Assembly (NCBI GenBank): GCA_947685225.1
Contig: CANTUV010000011.1
Coordinates: 62,360,501 to 62,424,500 of the forward strand
Length of the DNA: 64,000 nucleotides
Source: Garcia nutans
Lineage: Eukaryota; Streptophyta; Magnoliopsida; Malpighiales; Euphorbiaceae
Reading direction: 5' to 3'
Translations under genes and position numbers: made by a program
Notes under the pieces: generated by a model
What the model was told of the DNA's origin: nothing
Seen by the model: the letters and a program-made list of their open reading frames with translations, nothing else
Databases searched by the model: none
Shown here: piece after piece, positions 23,271 through 35,700 of the stretch
Layout of the letters: each line of letters begins with the position of its first letter
Numbering within the stretch: the stretch's first letter is position 1

Positions 23271-25866
23271 TGATTTGTTTGGCTATATTGGGAAAAATGA
23301 AAATCAAGATTCAAGAATTAATAATGGATATAATATATATATACGTAAAAGGGTACAGCAAAAAGCCAAAAGCAGTTAACAAGAAGCAAAGTTGCACTAT
23401 GGTTTTGAATAATTAACCAGCTGAACATTTAGGCTGCCTTGGTGCAATACTGATTGCTGCAAAGTCTCTCTACCTTTAAGTATTTTGAATTTTTTGTCCT
23501 ATGCATTTGTTAGAGATAAAGGTTCATTGCCTGCCCGGCAATTTCTGGTTTTATCCTTTGCTGCCACTCTCTGTCTCTTTTATTCATTAATTAATCCATC
23601 TCTGTTTATCTTTTTTTTTCCCAAAAAAAAAGAAAAAAAAGGGGTTGCTTAGAGTTGACATTTGAACAGTCAAAAATAAACACGCTATGTAGAGCACATC
23701 AGAGACACTTAATTTAAAAGAAAAGTAAGGGAAAGAAGGGAACCGTAGGATATAATTCAAATATACAGCTCTATCTCTTGCAAATTCAACGGACTTCGAT
23801 CCTTGACTTTCAAACCAATTGACCGCGTCTATTTTTTAAACTTAAAAAAAAAAAAAAAGAGGATTTCTGATCAATTAAGTAAATCCATTTACAAATTAAA
23901 TGAGCTATTTTTTTATTGTTATAATTAAAGAGTATATTTGTTTATTTCAATATTATAATAATATGGTTGTTATTATTAGAAGTGTGAAATTGATATATCA
24001 AACATTAATAAGTAAAATTAATCAATTAACTAATGATAAAAAAAAAATTATGTTTCTAGAATTGAAAAGTTTTCAAGCCAAATACTTAACTATATTCCAT
24101 AGTAAACAAATGTGGATTATTCAAACTCAATCAGCATATATATGTCTTATTTTATTTATCAATCACATGTGCCAGTAGCCTATGAAGATTTGTTATTTTT
24201 CTTCTAACTGTCTAAATATGTATTTTCTTGCGTTTCAGCATATCTTTTGTGATTAATATATATACGGTATTTCTACAGCTTTCAAATGATATGGTATGAT
24301 ATGAACCAATTCCAATTTCAATATATATAAAAAAAAAAATTAAATAGTAATGATCGTTATTTAATTTTGTTTTATTCAAAGTCTTTATTTAGCACATTTT
24401 GAATTTGAAAGATCAAATTCCTTTGCAATTGCTCCAAATGTGACTGGAATTTCTATATAATGAAATTTTTAAGAAAAAATTACTTACCATTTTGTGAAAA
24501 TAAAAAAATTAATTACTTAATATTTATGTAATTGGATGCTTTTGAAAAAAGAATATTTAGTTTAATGTTTGAATGCTTTTGAATGAGTAAATTTTCAACA
24601 AAAAAAAAAGAATTACAAAACCATTAGCGGATAAACTAATTAATCATACCATTATATCAAAGCTCTGCTTAAAAAATAGAGTACTTAATTTTTTGTAATT
24701 GATACTCAAAAAAGTCTCAATCACTGTAAGGTCATCAATTAGTTTTAAAATGTTAGACGAAAATAATTTTAAAAAAAATACGGTATGTACTCGTAAGTTT
24801 TAATTGATTTGTTATATTTGCTTGCTACTGTATTAAAAATAATAATATTTTTGTCTCTAAGAAAAAATAGAATGGTTATTATATTTCACTAAATTAAGAC
24901 CAAATTTGGTCATTATGTTTTTTTATTTTTTATTTTTGCTCTTCCTTTTTATATCCTCTGGCTTCGGCTAACAAGAAAAGAGTTTATAGTTTGTGTTTTT
25001 ACGCTGCTGTTATTTAAAAAACAAAACGAAATACAACATAACATGTAGAATAGTTGATAATAAATTTTTTTAATTTAATTAAAAATTTCGAGTGTAAGTA
25101 TTGACAGTAAAAAAAATTATTGTTCTTATAGTCATATGTGATCCGATTAAAAAGTTAATTTATATTAGGAAAAAAAAAAGCAAAAGAAAATACTATTTTT
25201 ATTGATTCTCACTGCTCGCAAGTCAACACTCAGAAGGGCATTGGTGCTTTGCAAATTACATGTCCCACTGTACCAAATACAGGTGTAATTAAGTCCTTTC
25301 CTACAATGGTCCAACTAATTAATTTTTAGCATTCTTTGATCGAAAGTAGCTAAAAATATTTATGACTTGACTAATGTATAATTATAAACCCTATAAAATT
25401 GATCAACCTGTGTTTATATTTCAAAAAATAAACACCTCTAGAGGCTGTAAAATACAACTACTTTTTAAAGTTGAAAGGGCCCTTGGAATACACAATCAAT
25501 CACTTAGCTATTCCTTCGTTTAATAGCATGATTTTTCTTGAGACACATATCCTAGAAATTTAAGAAGTGTTACAATTAAAAATTATGTATAATTAAAAGT
25601 ATTTATAAATTTATTTTAATAAAATCATAATTTTAGTGGTAGCACTCACAAAATTTTGATGGGCTTATAATCAAAACTATATATATTCAACAGGCCACTT
25701 GGCCCACTGATCCATATATATTTTTCTCCATTTTTTGTAGGCACATTAAAAGTGGAACGTCATAACTTAAATTTCATTAATATTAAAAAGATTTAGTTAA
25801 CTCATCCAATTCCAAGGAGAACAAAAAATGAAATATTTTCGTCTTTGGCCTCATACAAATTAGATG
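23271..25866. other. AT-rich intergenic region upstream of U-box gene
   Basis: The first few hundred bases are the promoter side of the U-box gene. The rest is AT-rich with homopolymer tracts and no recognisable coding, RNA or element signature. The 92-codon open frame at 23900 has low complexity and no domain. Confidence 0.5.
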
Positions 25867-25874
25867 TTGTATAC

Positions 25875-26443
25875 ATTGGCGAAGCTACCTTTTCTCTTTT
25901 TAAATATATATATATATATATATTATTTTTTTAAAAAAATTTAAATTATTTATTAATTTTTTAAAAAATTTTAAATTATCCCCCTCTTTTTTTTAAATTT
26001 TACAAGAAGTCAAAAAAATTATAATAAATTATTTATTCTATAATCAATAGTTCTGTTTTAAAAAATTGACAAAATATTGATAATATACAAATATAAAAAA
26101 ATAAAGAAATGGATAAATTTTTCAACTAAATTAATTTGAATTCATTTAATGAATTAAATAATCCATTTATTTTAATTATTTTTTAAAAAATTATATCCAT
26201 TATTTAATTTTTTTTCTTTTTATTTTATTTTTATTATAAATAATTTTATAAATTTAAAATTTTATACACATATATATTAATATTTTTTTATTAATTAATT
26301 TTTTAATAATAAAAATATATTATTAATAAATTTATAAATTTATAAAATACTATTAAAATAAAAAAGATAAATAACTAAAAAAAAATCAAAATTTATAAAA
26401 TAAAAAAAATTACCCCTCTTTATTTTAAACTCTGATTTCCCCA
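25875..26443. mobile_element. hAT-like MITE
   Basis: An AT-rich block of about 570 bp is flanked by a perfect 8-bp repeat TTGTATAC (25867-25874 and 26444-26451), the duplication size of hAT transposons; the following A extends it to 9. Its ends form a short imperfect inverted repeat (TTGGCGAAGC against the complement of GATTTCCCCA). It has no open frame. The palindromic nature of GTATAC leaves the exact end uncertain by one or two bases. Confidence 0.6.
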
Positions 26444-26451
26444 TTGTATAC

Positions 26452-27591
26452 AAAATAGTATATTAATATATAATATACACGCGTCTGCCATTTTCAGACG
26501 CAAAAACAATGCGAGCCCTTGTGACAAATTTTGACTTGGTAAATCATTATTAAATTATTTTCTTTTTTAATTTAACCTTTCAAAAAAAACTTTCTTTTTA
26601 ATTTAAAGAAAATTCGAAAATAATGAATATTTAAACTTAAACATTTTAAATAATTTTACTTATTTTATTTTAAAAATTGAATAAAATAAATTAATTCTCT
26701 GAAAAATAAACTGTATAATATAATTAATGAGTTCTCTCTCTATTTTTTTTCAAATTTAGTACATTCAAATATTTATTAAAAAAAATAAGAAAATCTATTT
26801 TTTTATAAACATAAATATCCTCTTTATATTTAAGTCAATTTTCTAATTTAATACATTGCCATCCAATTATTAGCTAATGTTTATTTTTTTTATTTTTTTT
26901 AAAAAATAAATTTAATACATTTCTCTTTCAATTATTTCTATACTACTACCTAACAAAGAGATAATAAATGCGATAATAAATTTTACCCTAACTTACGGGT
27001 TAATAATTTTTAGCCTAACATTTAAATTATTATTAAATATAATATAATCTCACATGAATTAAATATAAAATATTAAATAAATTTATGCTCACTTCGTTTC
27101 ATTTCAAATATCGTATAATAATTTTATTTTATTTTATTTTAAATATTACTTTTAGAATTTCAAGAAAATATTAATTAAAAAATTTTAATATTATCTCTAA
27201 TTAAACATCATATTTAATAGATAATAATAAAATAAAAATATAAATATAAAAAATGGTATTTAGATAAAATAAAATTTTTATAAAATTTATAATAGCTAAT
27301 TTTTTTTCTTAATTTATATGCATTATTCTTATACGGTACTTGAAATAAAATAAAGTAAGTATATAATTAGGCTCTCTAAACTTAAATGCTAGCTCTCTAA
27401 AAAGTACTGAATCTTTTAATATTTTTTTAATTATTTATAAGCTCAAATTTAAATTTTTTATAAAAATTGAAAAAATAAAATATTATTAATTTTAAAATTT
27501 GATTAAATTAATAAAGTAACCCTTCATCTTTTAAAACAATAATTAAGAGGTTTATCAGATTTGATTTTGTGAACAAATTATTAATCCCTTC
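26452..27591. other. AT-rich intergenic stretch
   Basis: Extremely AT-rich, with no gene or clear element ends seen. Confidence 0.5.
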
Positions 27592-27599
27592 CGCCTATT

Positions 27600-28230
27600 C
27601 AAGGGCGAAACCAAGGGGGGAGCATGGGGTCTATGGCCCCCCCTTGGTTCCTATATACATATACATATATATACATGTATATGTATATGTATATATATAT
27701 AATTTATAATATTTATATAATTTTCCCCCTAATTCATATGCATATGTATATCTATATTTATAAATACATAAATTAATAATACTTATATGATTATCTCATT
27801 GGTTCCTATATACATATACATATATATGTATATATAAATGTATATGTATAATTTTATATACATAAAATTAATAAAGCTTAAGTAATATAAAATTAATTTA
27901 TAATATAATATATAGTAGTTATCATATAAATTTATCAAAAATAATTAGATTAAATATTTTTTTAAAAATATCTCAAAATATATATAAATATTATTTAAAA
28001 AATAATATATATTATGTAATTTTTGAAAATAAAATTTAGATATTGAAATAAAAATAATAAAAATTTCAATAGTTTATTATTTAACATAAAAATAAAATTA
28101 AATACAAATATTAATACCAATTATTTGTATTAATTTTTTAATATGAAAATAAAATTGAATATAAATTCGTACGTTTTTTTTTTGCTTGAAAATTTTACCT
28201 CCCTTTACCGGTGTCCTAATTTCACCCCTG
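27600..28230. mobile_element. hAT-like MITE with 8-bp target duplication
   Basis: The 631-bp element starts CAAGGGCGAAACC and ends TTTCACCCCTG. These ends are an imperfect terminal inverted repeat (CA-GGG-GAAA). A perfect 8-bp duplication CGCCTATT lies at 27592-27599 and 28231-28238. TIRs starting CA with G-rich runs and 8-bp duplications are hallmarks of the hAT superfamily. The interior is AT-rich with TATACATA-type repeats and no transposase, so it is non-autonomous. Its right half resembles sequence at 28300-28600 (inverted) and 59940-60260 (same strand). Confidence 0.78.
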
Positions 28231-28299
28231 CGCCTATTATTATTATTCATCATCTTTGATTAGGCTTACTGCAGTCCAAGCCGCTTGTTCACATTAATA

Positions 28300-28990
28300 T
28301 AGTCGGCGGCAGAATTACGATCTAAAAAAAAGTAAGGCAAAATTTTTAAATAAAAATTTTATTGATAAAATTATATTTAATTTTATTTTTATATTAAAAA
28401 ATATAAATAGTTGGTATTAATATTTATATTTAATTGAATTTTTATATTTTAAATATTAAAATTTTTATTATTTTTATTTTAATATTTAAATATTACTTAA
28501 AAAATAAAAAATATATAATATTTTTAAATAATATTTATATATTTTTGAGATATTTTAGAAAATTATTTAAATTAATTATTTTTTAATAATTTTATATGGT
28601 AAATTTTTTTTATAAAATAATTAACTTAATTATAAAATCTTAAATTCTATTCATAATCAAATTACAAAATAATTAATCTAATTATAAAATTTTAAATCTA
28701 ATTTATAATTAAATTATAAAATAATTAATCTAATCATTAAATTTTAAATTATAAACTCACGTCACAATCACATTTTAAAATAATTAATATAATTATCAAA
28801 ATTTTAAATTTCAATTCATAATCAAATTTCAAAATAATTAACTTAATCATCAAAAAAAAATAAACTAAAATCTATAAATTTAATTTTAAATTAAAAAAAT
28901 AATTATAATTCTTAATAATATTATTAAAATAATAAATTTAAAATTAAATTTAAAATTTCAGAGTAATTAATATTTAAAAATTAATTTTAA
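28300..28990 (-). mobile_element. Inverted relative of the adjacent hAT-like MITE
   Basis: From about 28310, this stretch reads as a diverged reverse complement of the right half of the 27600-28230 element, for example the shared TTGGTATTAATATTT and TTTTGAGATATTTT. It then continues into tandem repeats also seen near 59760-59880. The ends are not clear, so the limits are approximate. AT bias inflates apparent similarity, but the order of the shared blocks supports a real relationship. Confidence 0.5.
28614..28850. repeat. About 54-bp tandem repeat array
   Basis: The block AAAATAATTAA recurs at 28614, 28666, 28718, 28777 and 28831, each time followed by TTAATNATNAAA-like sequence. That is four full units of 52-59 bp plus a partial fifth. 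Related units in the opposite orientation occur near 59760-59880. Confidence 0.75.
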
Positions 28991-29797
28991 TATATATATA
29001 CACACACGCGTTTGGTGTAACAAATGGAGCAACAGGCATGCCCCGTTAAATCCACCCTGGATATAGCTTATGATTGCAGGAGCCTCGAGACATAGCTTAT
29101 GACACTATGGCTTCAAGTGGGAATTCAAAGCCAATTCGAGAAACGAGTGCGAGATTTGCCCTCATTTTCAAATCAATTGTGTAGTATCAAAGCTGGGTTA
29201 TAAAATTATATGCATTATTAATTTAATCGATAGAATTAAGTATGATAAACTGTATAATGCTTTTATATTTGGAATTCAATAAATGAGTACTGTAGAAACA
29301 GTGGTAAATTGCCCGTTCATGGCTTTTGTGGTGGTGAAGGTTGATGATTGATGATGATAGGGTATTTCAGGTATTTAATTATTTTATAAAAAATTATTTT
29401 ATGAAATTTTAAAAATTAAATAATTGAAAAATATGTCTTCAAAAAATCTGAAGCCCAAAAACGATGTCGTTTTTACTAAGATATTTTGTAATTTTGGTAA
29501 CAAATATTTATTTATTAAAACATTAAGTTGGAAGATGGGAATCATTAATAAGTTTCATCACCATTACCATTAACCAGAAGCTCACAACGCAAAAACTGGC
29601 TTTCTGGATTCAGTTTTATCACCATACCCATTAATTTCTTTTTATTAGTATCAAACGATTTATTTCGCCAATATCTATCTATCAGTCAAATCCCAAATCA
29701 TCATCATCATTATTACCCAATCACAACAACAGCTCATTGAAATTGAATCTTCACCACGGAGATTCAAATAAGACTACCAGATATAGATTAAGGAGAC
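28991..29797. other. Spacer and ORMDL promoter/5' UTR region
   Basis: About 29020-29200 is less AT-rich than its surroundings but shows no recognisable coding or element signature. The last few hundred bases up to 29797 should hold the ORMDL promoter and 5' UTR. A CATCATCATCATT run lies near 29700. Confidence 0.45.
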
Positions 29798-32700
29798 ATG
29801 GCGAATCTGTATGTGAAGGCGGTGCCAACGGCGGATCTGAATCGAAATACCGAGTGGTTCATGTACCCAGGGGTTTGGACCACTTACATACTTATCTTGT
29901 TCTTCTCGTGGCTTCTTGTTCTCTCTATTTTTGGCTGCTCTTCTGGCATGGCTTGGACCATAGTCAATCTCGCCCACTTCTGTGTACGCTTTCTCTCTAT
30001 TTTATTTCCCTCTATTTGTCTGTGTTGGTGACGTAGGAGATAATATTATGCTAATTAGGGTTTTGAATTTTTTAAAATTATAAAAATAAAGAAGGGAAAG
30101 ACCGGTAATGTAGGATTCAAGAATAGTGTATATATGTGGGTCACTGAGTTGTTGAATTCCGGAATTTGATTCTTCTGCTTTGGGTTTTATGGCTTTCAAG
30201 CTATTTTGATTTTAGTTCGATTTTGGTGGTGCGCGTTTTGGTAAAAATACACTTGTGGGGTTCTATTGACTATTGCTTTCTTGGATCCTGATTATTGCTT
30301 AGTTTACCTCATTGTCTTTGCCAAGTAAAAGGAAAGACCAGGTCAAATCTTTATTCCAATTCTATGTTTTAGGAGCCTAAAATTTGTCACCTAAAATAAC
30401 CAAATTGGAAATGTTTTTAAGTTTCTTTCTGTTATTTTGATCGGAAAATGTTCAAATGTTTTTCCACCGCGATTTAGTTTCATAACATTCTTCTGATGAA
30501 TGTGTTGAAGAAATTGGCACCATCAACCTACATTTCTTTGCCAGGCTTGTAGCATATTCTTTCATCTTTCATTGAATGGACTTTTGAGATTGGGTGAACT
30601 TGGTATCTGTGAATTTTTGGATTCAGATAAATGGATAATGACCTGTCGTTCTTCAATATTCACTTATTTATGTCTGGACGCTAGGAAACAAAATTCATAC
30701 ACATTCTGTCCAGTCTCCAAAGCTGACAACATGAATCTCATTTTGCCATTTTTAACTCCTCACTTCATACAAAGAGACTTGTATTTCTAGTTAAGTCTTG
30801 TCATGTCATTATTGGTGTATCCCCGGTCCTTACAGGGTTGCAAACTTTGCCTCTTATAATATTTTTACTTTCAACATTCCCTAATTAATAGTTTTGTATG
30901 TCCTCTTCTCTTTGTAGTTTGAAAGCCCATGCCACATGATTCAAATTTCCTCTACTGTTTTCTTTATTCTAATTCTCTGCTCTCTTATATGCCAATGAAA
31001 ATAGTTTTGCTTCTAATTTTATTTTTTAGTCATTCAAATAATCATACTAACAGAGTGATATGTCAATGCTTTAATAGCTATACGCTGTAGAAGTGTTGCT
31101 GCTGTTTAATAGGCATCATATTTAAAATCTTTGCTTTTTAAATAAATTAACAGCTGTTTTTCTTTGGTTCAATACTTTGCTAAAGGAATTATCTCTATGA
31201 TCAATTCCTTTTGATGTTCTTTTTCTGCTCAATATGCGTTTTTTTCCCCTGAATACTAGCTTAGGCTGCTTTATGTTACTTGTACCAAGAAGTGCTTCAC
31301 CTTGCAGGTCACTTATCAGTTCTTTCATTGGAAGAAAGGAACGCCATTTGCTGATGATCAAGGGATCTATAATAGGCTAACTTGGTGGGAACAAATAGAC
31401 AATGGAAAACAGCTTACACGCAACAGAAAGTTCCTTACTGTTGTTCCTGTGGTGCTGTAAGTTCTTTTTTTTTCTTTGTGGATGCCTTTATCGTTAATAT
31501 TTCTTTTTTCTCTAAGGACTTATTCATGGTTTCTACATCTATATATGTTGAGTGATGTTTCTGTGAGTTGCTTTATTTTCTGTTTGTAACTGTGGGGTTT
31601 GATATTATACATATCGAATTGCTGATTGTATGAAAATATGAAAATCATTTTTAAGCTCTAAGCTAATTAGGGAAATCATATGCTTTAATTGTACTATTGA
31701 TTATGGTGATATGACATGTAGCTTAATATTCCTGAACATATATGCAGGTAATTCCATACTATTGATTTTGGTGTGCGGTAATTCATTACTGATGTTCATT
31801 TTTTTTTATCACTCCAAAAAAGTTAAACCATTTTTCACCAAATTTGCAATTACAATACAAACTTTAAATTTGACAGATCAATCACAGACTTTCATATTTT
31901 GGCGAATTTTGCAACTGTCATAATTTCAGCCAGAGTTTCAGCTGTCATGACTGATGTGCAATTGTTTATTAATTTTTTTCCCACATGAAATTGGAAAGAA
32001 AAAAGGAAAAAATTCAATTTGAAACAAAGCTTTATCAAACTTTCAATATCTCTCTCTCTCTATCTATCTCCTTGATTTGCTCAAACTATAATTTGTTTTT
32101 CCCCCTATGTAAACATTGATCCTTTATTCTCTCCACTATTCATATCACAAATTATTTTTTTTCTCTGCTTGTGGGTTTATATCACTTCAAAAACCTTCCT
32201 TTTCTGATTCTGAATACATTTGATGCTTTGTTTGTTCTTGAATTTTTGGTTTCTTTGATAATGACTCAGAAAAAAATTATTGTTACCGGTGGGGCTGGGT
32301 TTATTGATAGGCACACCGTAGTGCAACTTAATTGATGTGTCCTGAGCTTTCTAAGAAACTTAAATTCAATATGGTGTGTTTTCTCTTCTATTCCCATGAA
32401 AGTGAAGGATAAAAAAGAATGGGGTTTTGGGTTTTAGAAATGAGCGATTTTGATAAATAAACACAGAAAAAATAGGAGATATTAAATGGGGTTTTTTTTT
32501 TTGTTGAGTGTTCTTAAATTTTTTATTTGAGGGTTAACTAGTTTTATTTAATTGTACAGTCAAAGCTGATGTGAAAAAATATAAACAACTGCCATGTTAG
32601 CTTTGGCAACCAGAGCTTTTGGCTAGAATTATGTCCAGTGCAAAATTTGTCGAATTATGAAAGTTTGTGACTAAATTGTCAAAATTAAAAATTCATGTGG

Positions 32701-35700
32701 TAATTGCAAATTTGGTGAAAGTTCATGATTTTTTGTAATTAACCCTACATTTTTTCTTAACAACTTATTCTTGATATTGTATTTTCATATCAAGGTTTGA
32801 CTTTTGCATGTCATAATGTTGATATTGAGGAGTAAATCTGAGTTAAATTGGGAGCCAGTGGCTTGCAAGGGCAATTATTTTTTTTTAGGAATTTATGTTG
32901 TATGATGATTCTCAACCAACGTAGATGTTAGAATTCTTGTTCAATTAAATTGCTCTTGAGGATGATAGTGAATCTGAAGCTGGTTTAGCTACGATTTCAA
33001 AATTGGGAATTGCAATTATGAGTCTCAGTTTTACTTAAAATGATTGAAGTATAAGGATTGAACATCTGCAGGTGAATTAATCGTGTCTGAAAATTTTTCA
33101 TGTATAACTAATTTCTACATGGTCAAGGTGAAAAAAAGGAAGATGCAGTTCTTTGTAACAACCTGAAAGAAAGAAGAATAATAGAGAGCAAAACAGAAAA
33201 AAATAGAGAAGAATAGAAAGAAAGAGATAGAAGAGAAAGTCAGGATTAAGGGAGAAGGGAGAATAGAGAAGAGAAAAGAAATTAGAGAATGCTGATTATC
33301 ATAATAATACTCCTGCTGCGTACACTCCTGAATTATAGGAGAATGAAACTAAAAGACAAATAACTAAAAGACAAAATAACAGAAATTATACCAATTGCTC
33401 ACACTATCAACTATAACTAATTCTTCCAATCATTTACTTATCTCAACATTCCAGCTAGGCAAATCGTACTCCAGTCATCCAGCCTGTCTCTAACTGATTT
33501 TCTTTAGCTCTTTCCCTTTCCTTCTCCTTTGATATGTAACAATGCCTACCCCTTTTAGCCATTCTTGTCCCCAAGAATGCATAACATCAGGAAACTGATT
33601 AGAGATGAAGGTTAAATGTTCCCAAGTAGCATCAGAGTGTGGGAGGTTAAGCCATTTCACCAAAATCTGTTGCACATGTTGATTACCTCGAAGGATGACT
33701 CTAGAATTCAGAAATTTTTCTGGACCTACTGCGGTTTCTGTTTCCTGAAAGCGGGGAAGTTCAGCAATAGGAACCTTGTGGCTGCCAATCTTCTTCTTTA
33801 ATAAAGAAACATGGAAAACTGGATGAATTCTTGAGTGTGCTGGCAGTCTTAGTTTATAAGCTACTGCACCCACCTTTTCAATCACCTCAAATGGGCCATA
33901 GTACTTAGCTGATAACTTCAGATGTCTTCTTAAGGCTACTGAAGTTTGACGGTAAGGTTGAAGCTTCAAATAAACCATATCTCCTACTTCAAAACTTCTT
34001 TCAGTTCTTCTAGAATCAGCATACACTTTCATCCTGTGTTGGGCTAGTAATAGATTTTCTTTGAGTAGTGCCTGTACCTGTTCTCTTTCTGTTAACCAAT
34101 CTGCAACTGCTGCTACTTCACTGGTGGCGTTCAAAAGCATAGGTGAAACGGGATTATACCCATATAAAGCCTGAAAAGGAGTCATCTGAATAGCAAATTG
34201 GTAGGAGGTATTATACCACCACTCTGCTAATGCTAACCAGTCACTCCATCGATTTGGTTTCAAGTGAGTCATGCATCGCAGGTATGTTTCAAGAGTTCAA
34301 TTCAATCTTTCTGTTTGACCATCGGTTTGAGGATGATAAGATGTGCTCATGTGCAGCTGGACTCCTAATAGTTTAAACAACTCCTTCCAGAACAAGCTTG
34401 TAAACACTTTATCTCTGTCTGAAACTATAACCTGAGGAACACCATGCAGCTTACCAATATGATTCATGAAGGCTGTGGCCACTACCGTAGCTGAGAAGGG
34501 GTGAGATAAGGGCACAAAATGTGATGACTTTGTTAAACTATCCACCACTACTAAGATAGTGTTGAAGCCTCTCGATTTGGGTAATTGCTCAATGAAATCC
34601 ATGCTAATATTAGCCCAAGCAGTAGCAGGAATAGGTAATGGTTGAAGTAAACCAGGGTAAGAGCAATTTTCACCTTTACATTTGCTGCAAACATCACATT
34701 TCTGAACCCAATCTTCTATTGATTTCTTCAAACCAGGCCAATAGAAATGATTTCTCATTCTGTGGTATGTACTCTGTATCCCAGAATGGCCCCCTAAAGG
34801 GCTGTCATGGAATTGGTTCAACAATTTGATCCTTAAGTCAGTAGATTTGCCAATGTACAACTTCCCCTTATATCGTAAAAGACCTTTCTGCAACGAATAA
34901 TTGTTCTGGGAATTAGAACCAATGGCAGTAGAAATAAGGTCTTGTGCTACAGGATCATCAATATAAGAATTCTCCACTTCAGTGATCCAAGCAGGCACTA
35001 CTATGGAAGCATACAGCTGACTGTCCATATCATGTTGTCTGGATAAGGCATCTGCTGCCTTGTTTTCTCTCCCCTTTTTGTAATGTATCTTGTACTGCAA
35101 CCCCAGCAATTTAGTTATGCCTTTCTGTTGGACACAAGTATGGAGTCTTTGTTCCAGAAGATGTTTGATACTTTGATGATCTGTTTTGATGATGAAACTG
35201 CCTTGTTCAAGGTAATGTCTCCATTTTGTTACTGCAAAGATGATAGCTAGCAATTCTCGTTCATAAGCTAAGAGGTTTTGATTTTTGGGGCTCAAATGCT
35301 TTGAAATGTAAGCAATGGGTCTTCCTTGCTGCATTAACACTGCTCCTATCCCACTGCCACTAGCATCACATTCCAATACAAATGGCTGGTCAAAATTGGG
35401 AAGTGCAAGAACAGGTGCAGTAGTCATTATGTTCTTAAGATTGTCAAAAGCTGTTTGTGCTTCAGAATTCCATTTGAAGGAATTTTTCTTAAGTAATTCA
35501 GTGAGAGGTTTGCAGATCACTCCATACCCTTGAATAAATCTTCTATAATATCCTGTCAGCCCCAAAAACCCTCTCAACTGCTTCAGTGTTGTTGGGACAG
35601 GCCACTCTACCATGGCACGAATCTTAGAGTTATCAGTAGAAACTCCTTCTGCAGAAATTACATGACCCAGATATTCCACTGCTTTACTTCCAAAGACACA

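Noticed and set aside
29737..30036. 99-codon frame overlapping ORMDL exon 1 in another frame
   Set aside because: The ORMDL frame matches its family throughout; the overlapping frame has no similarity I recognise.
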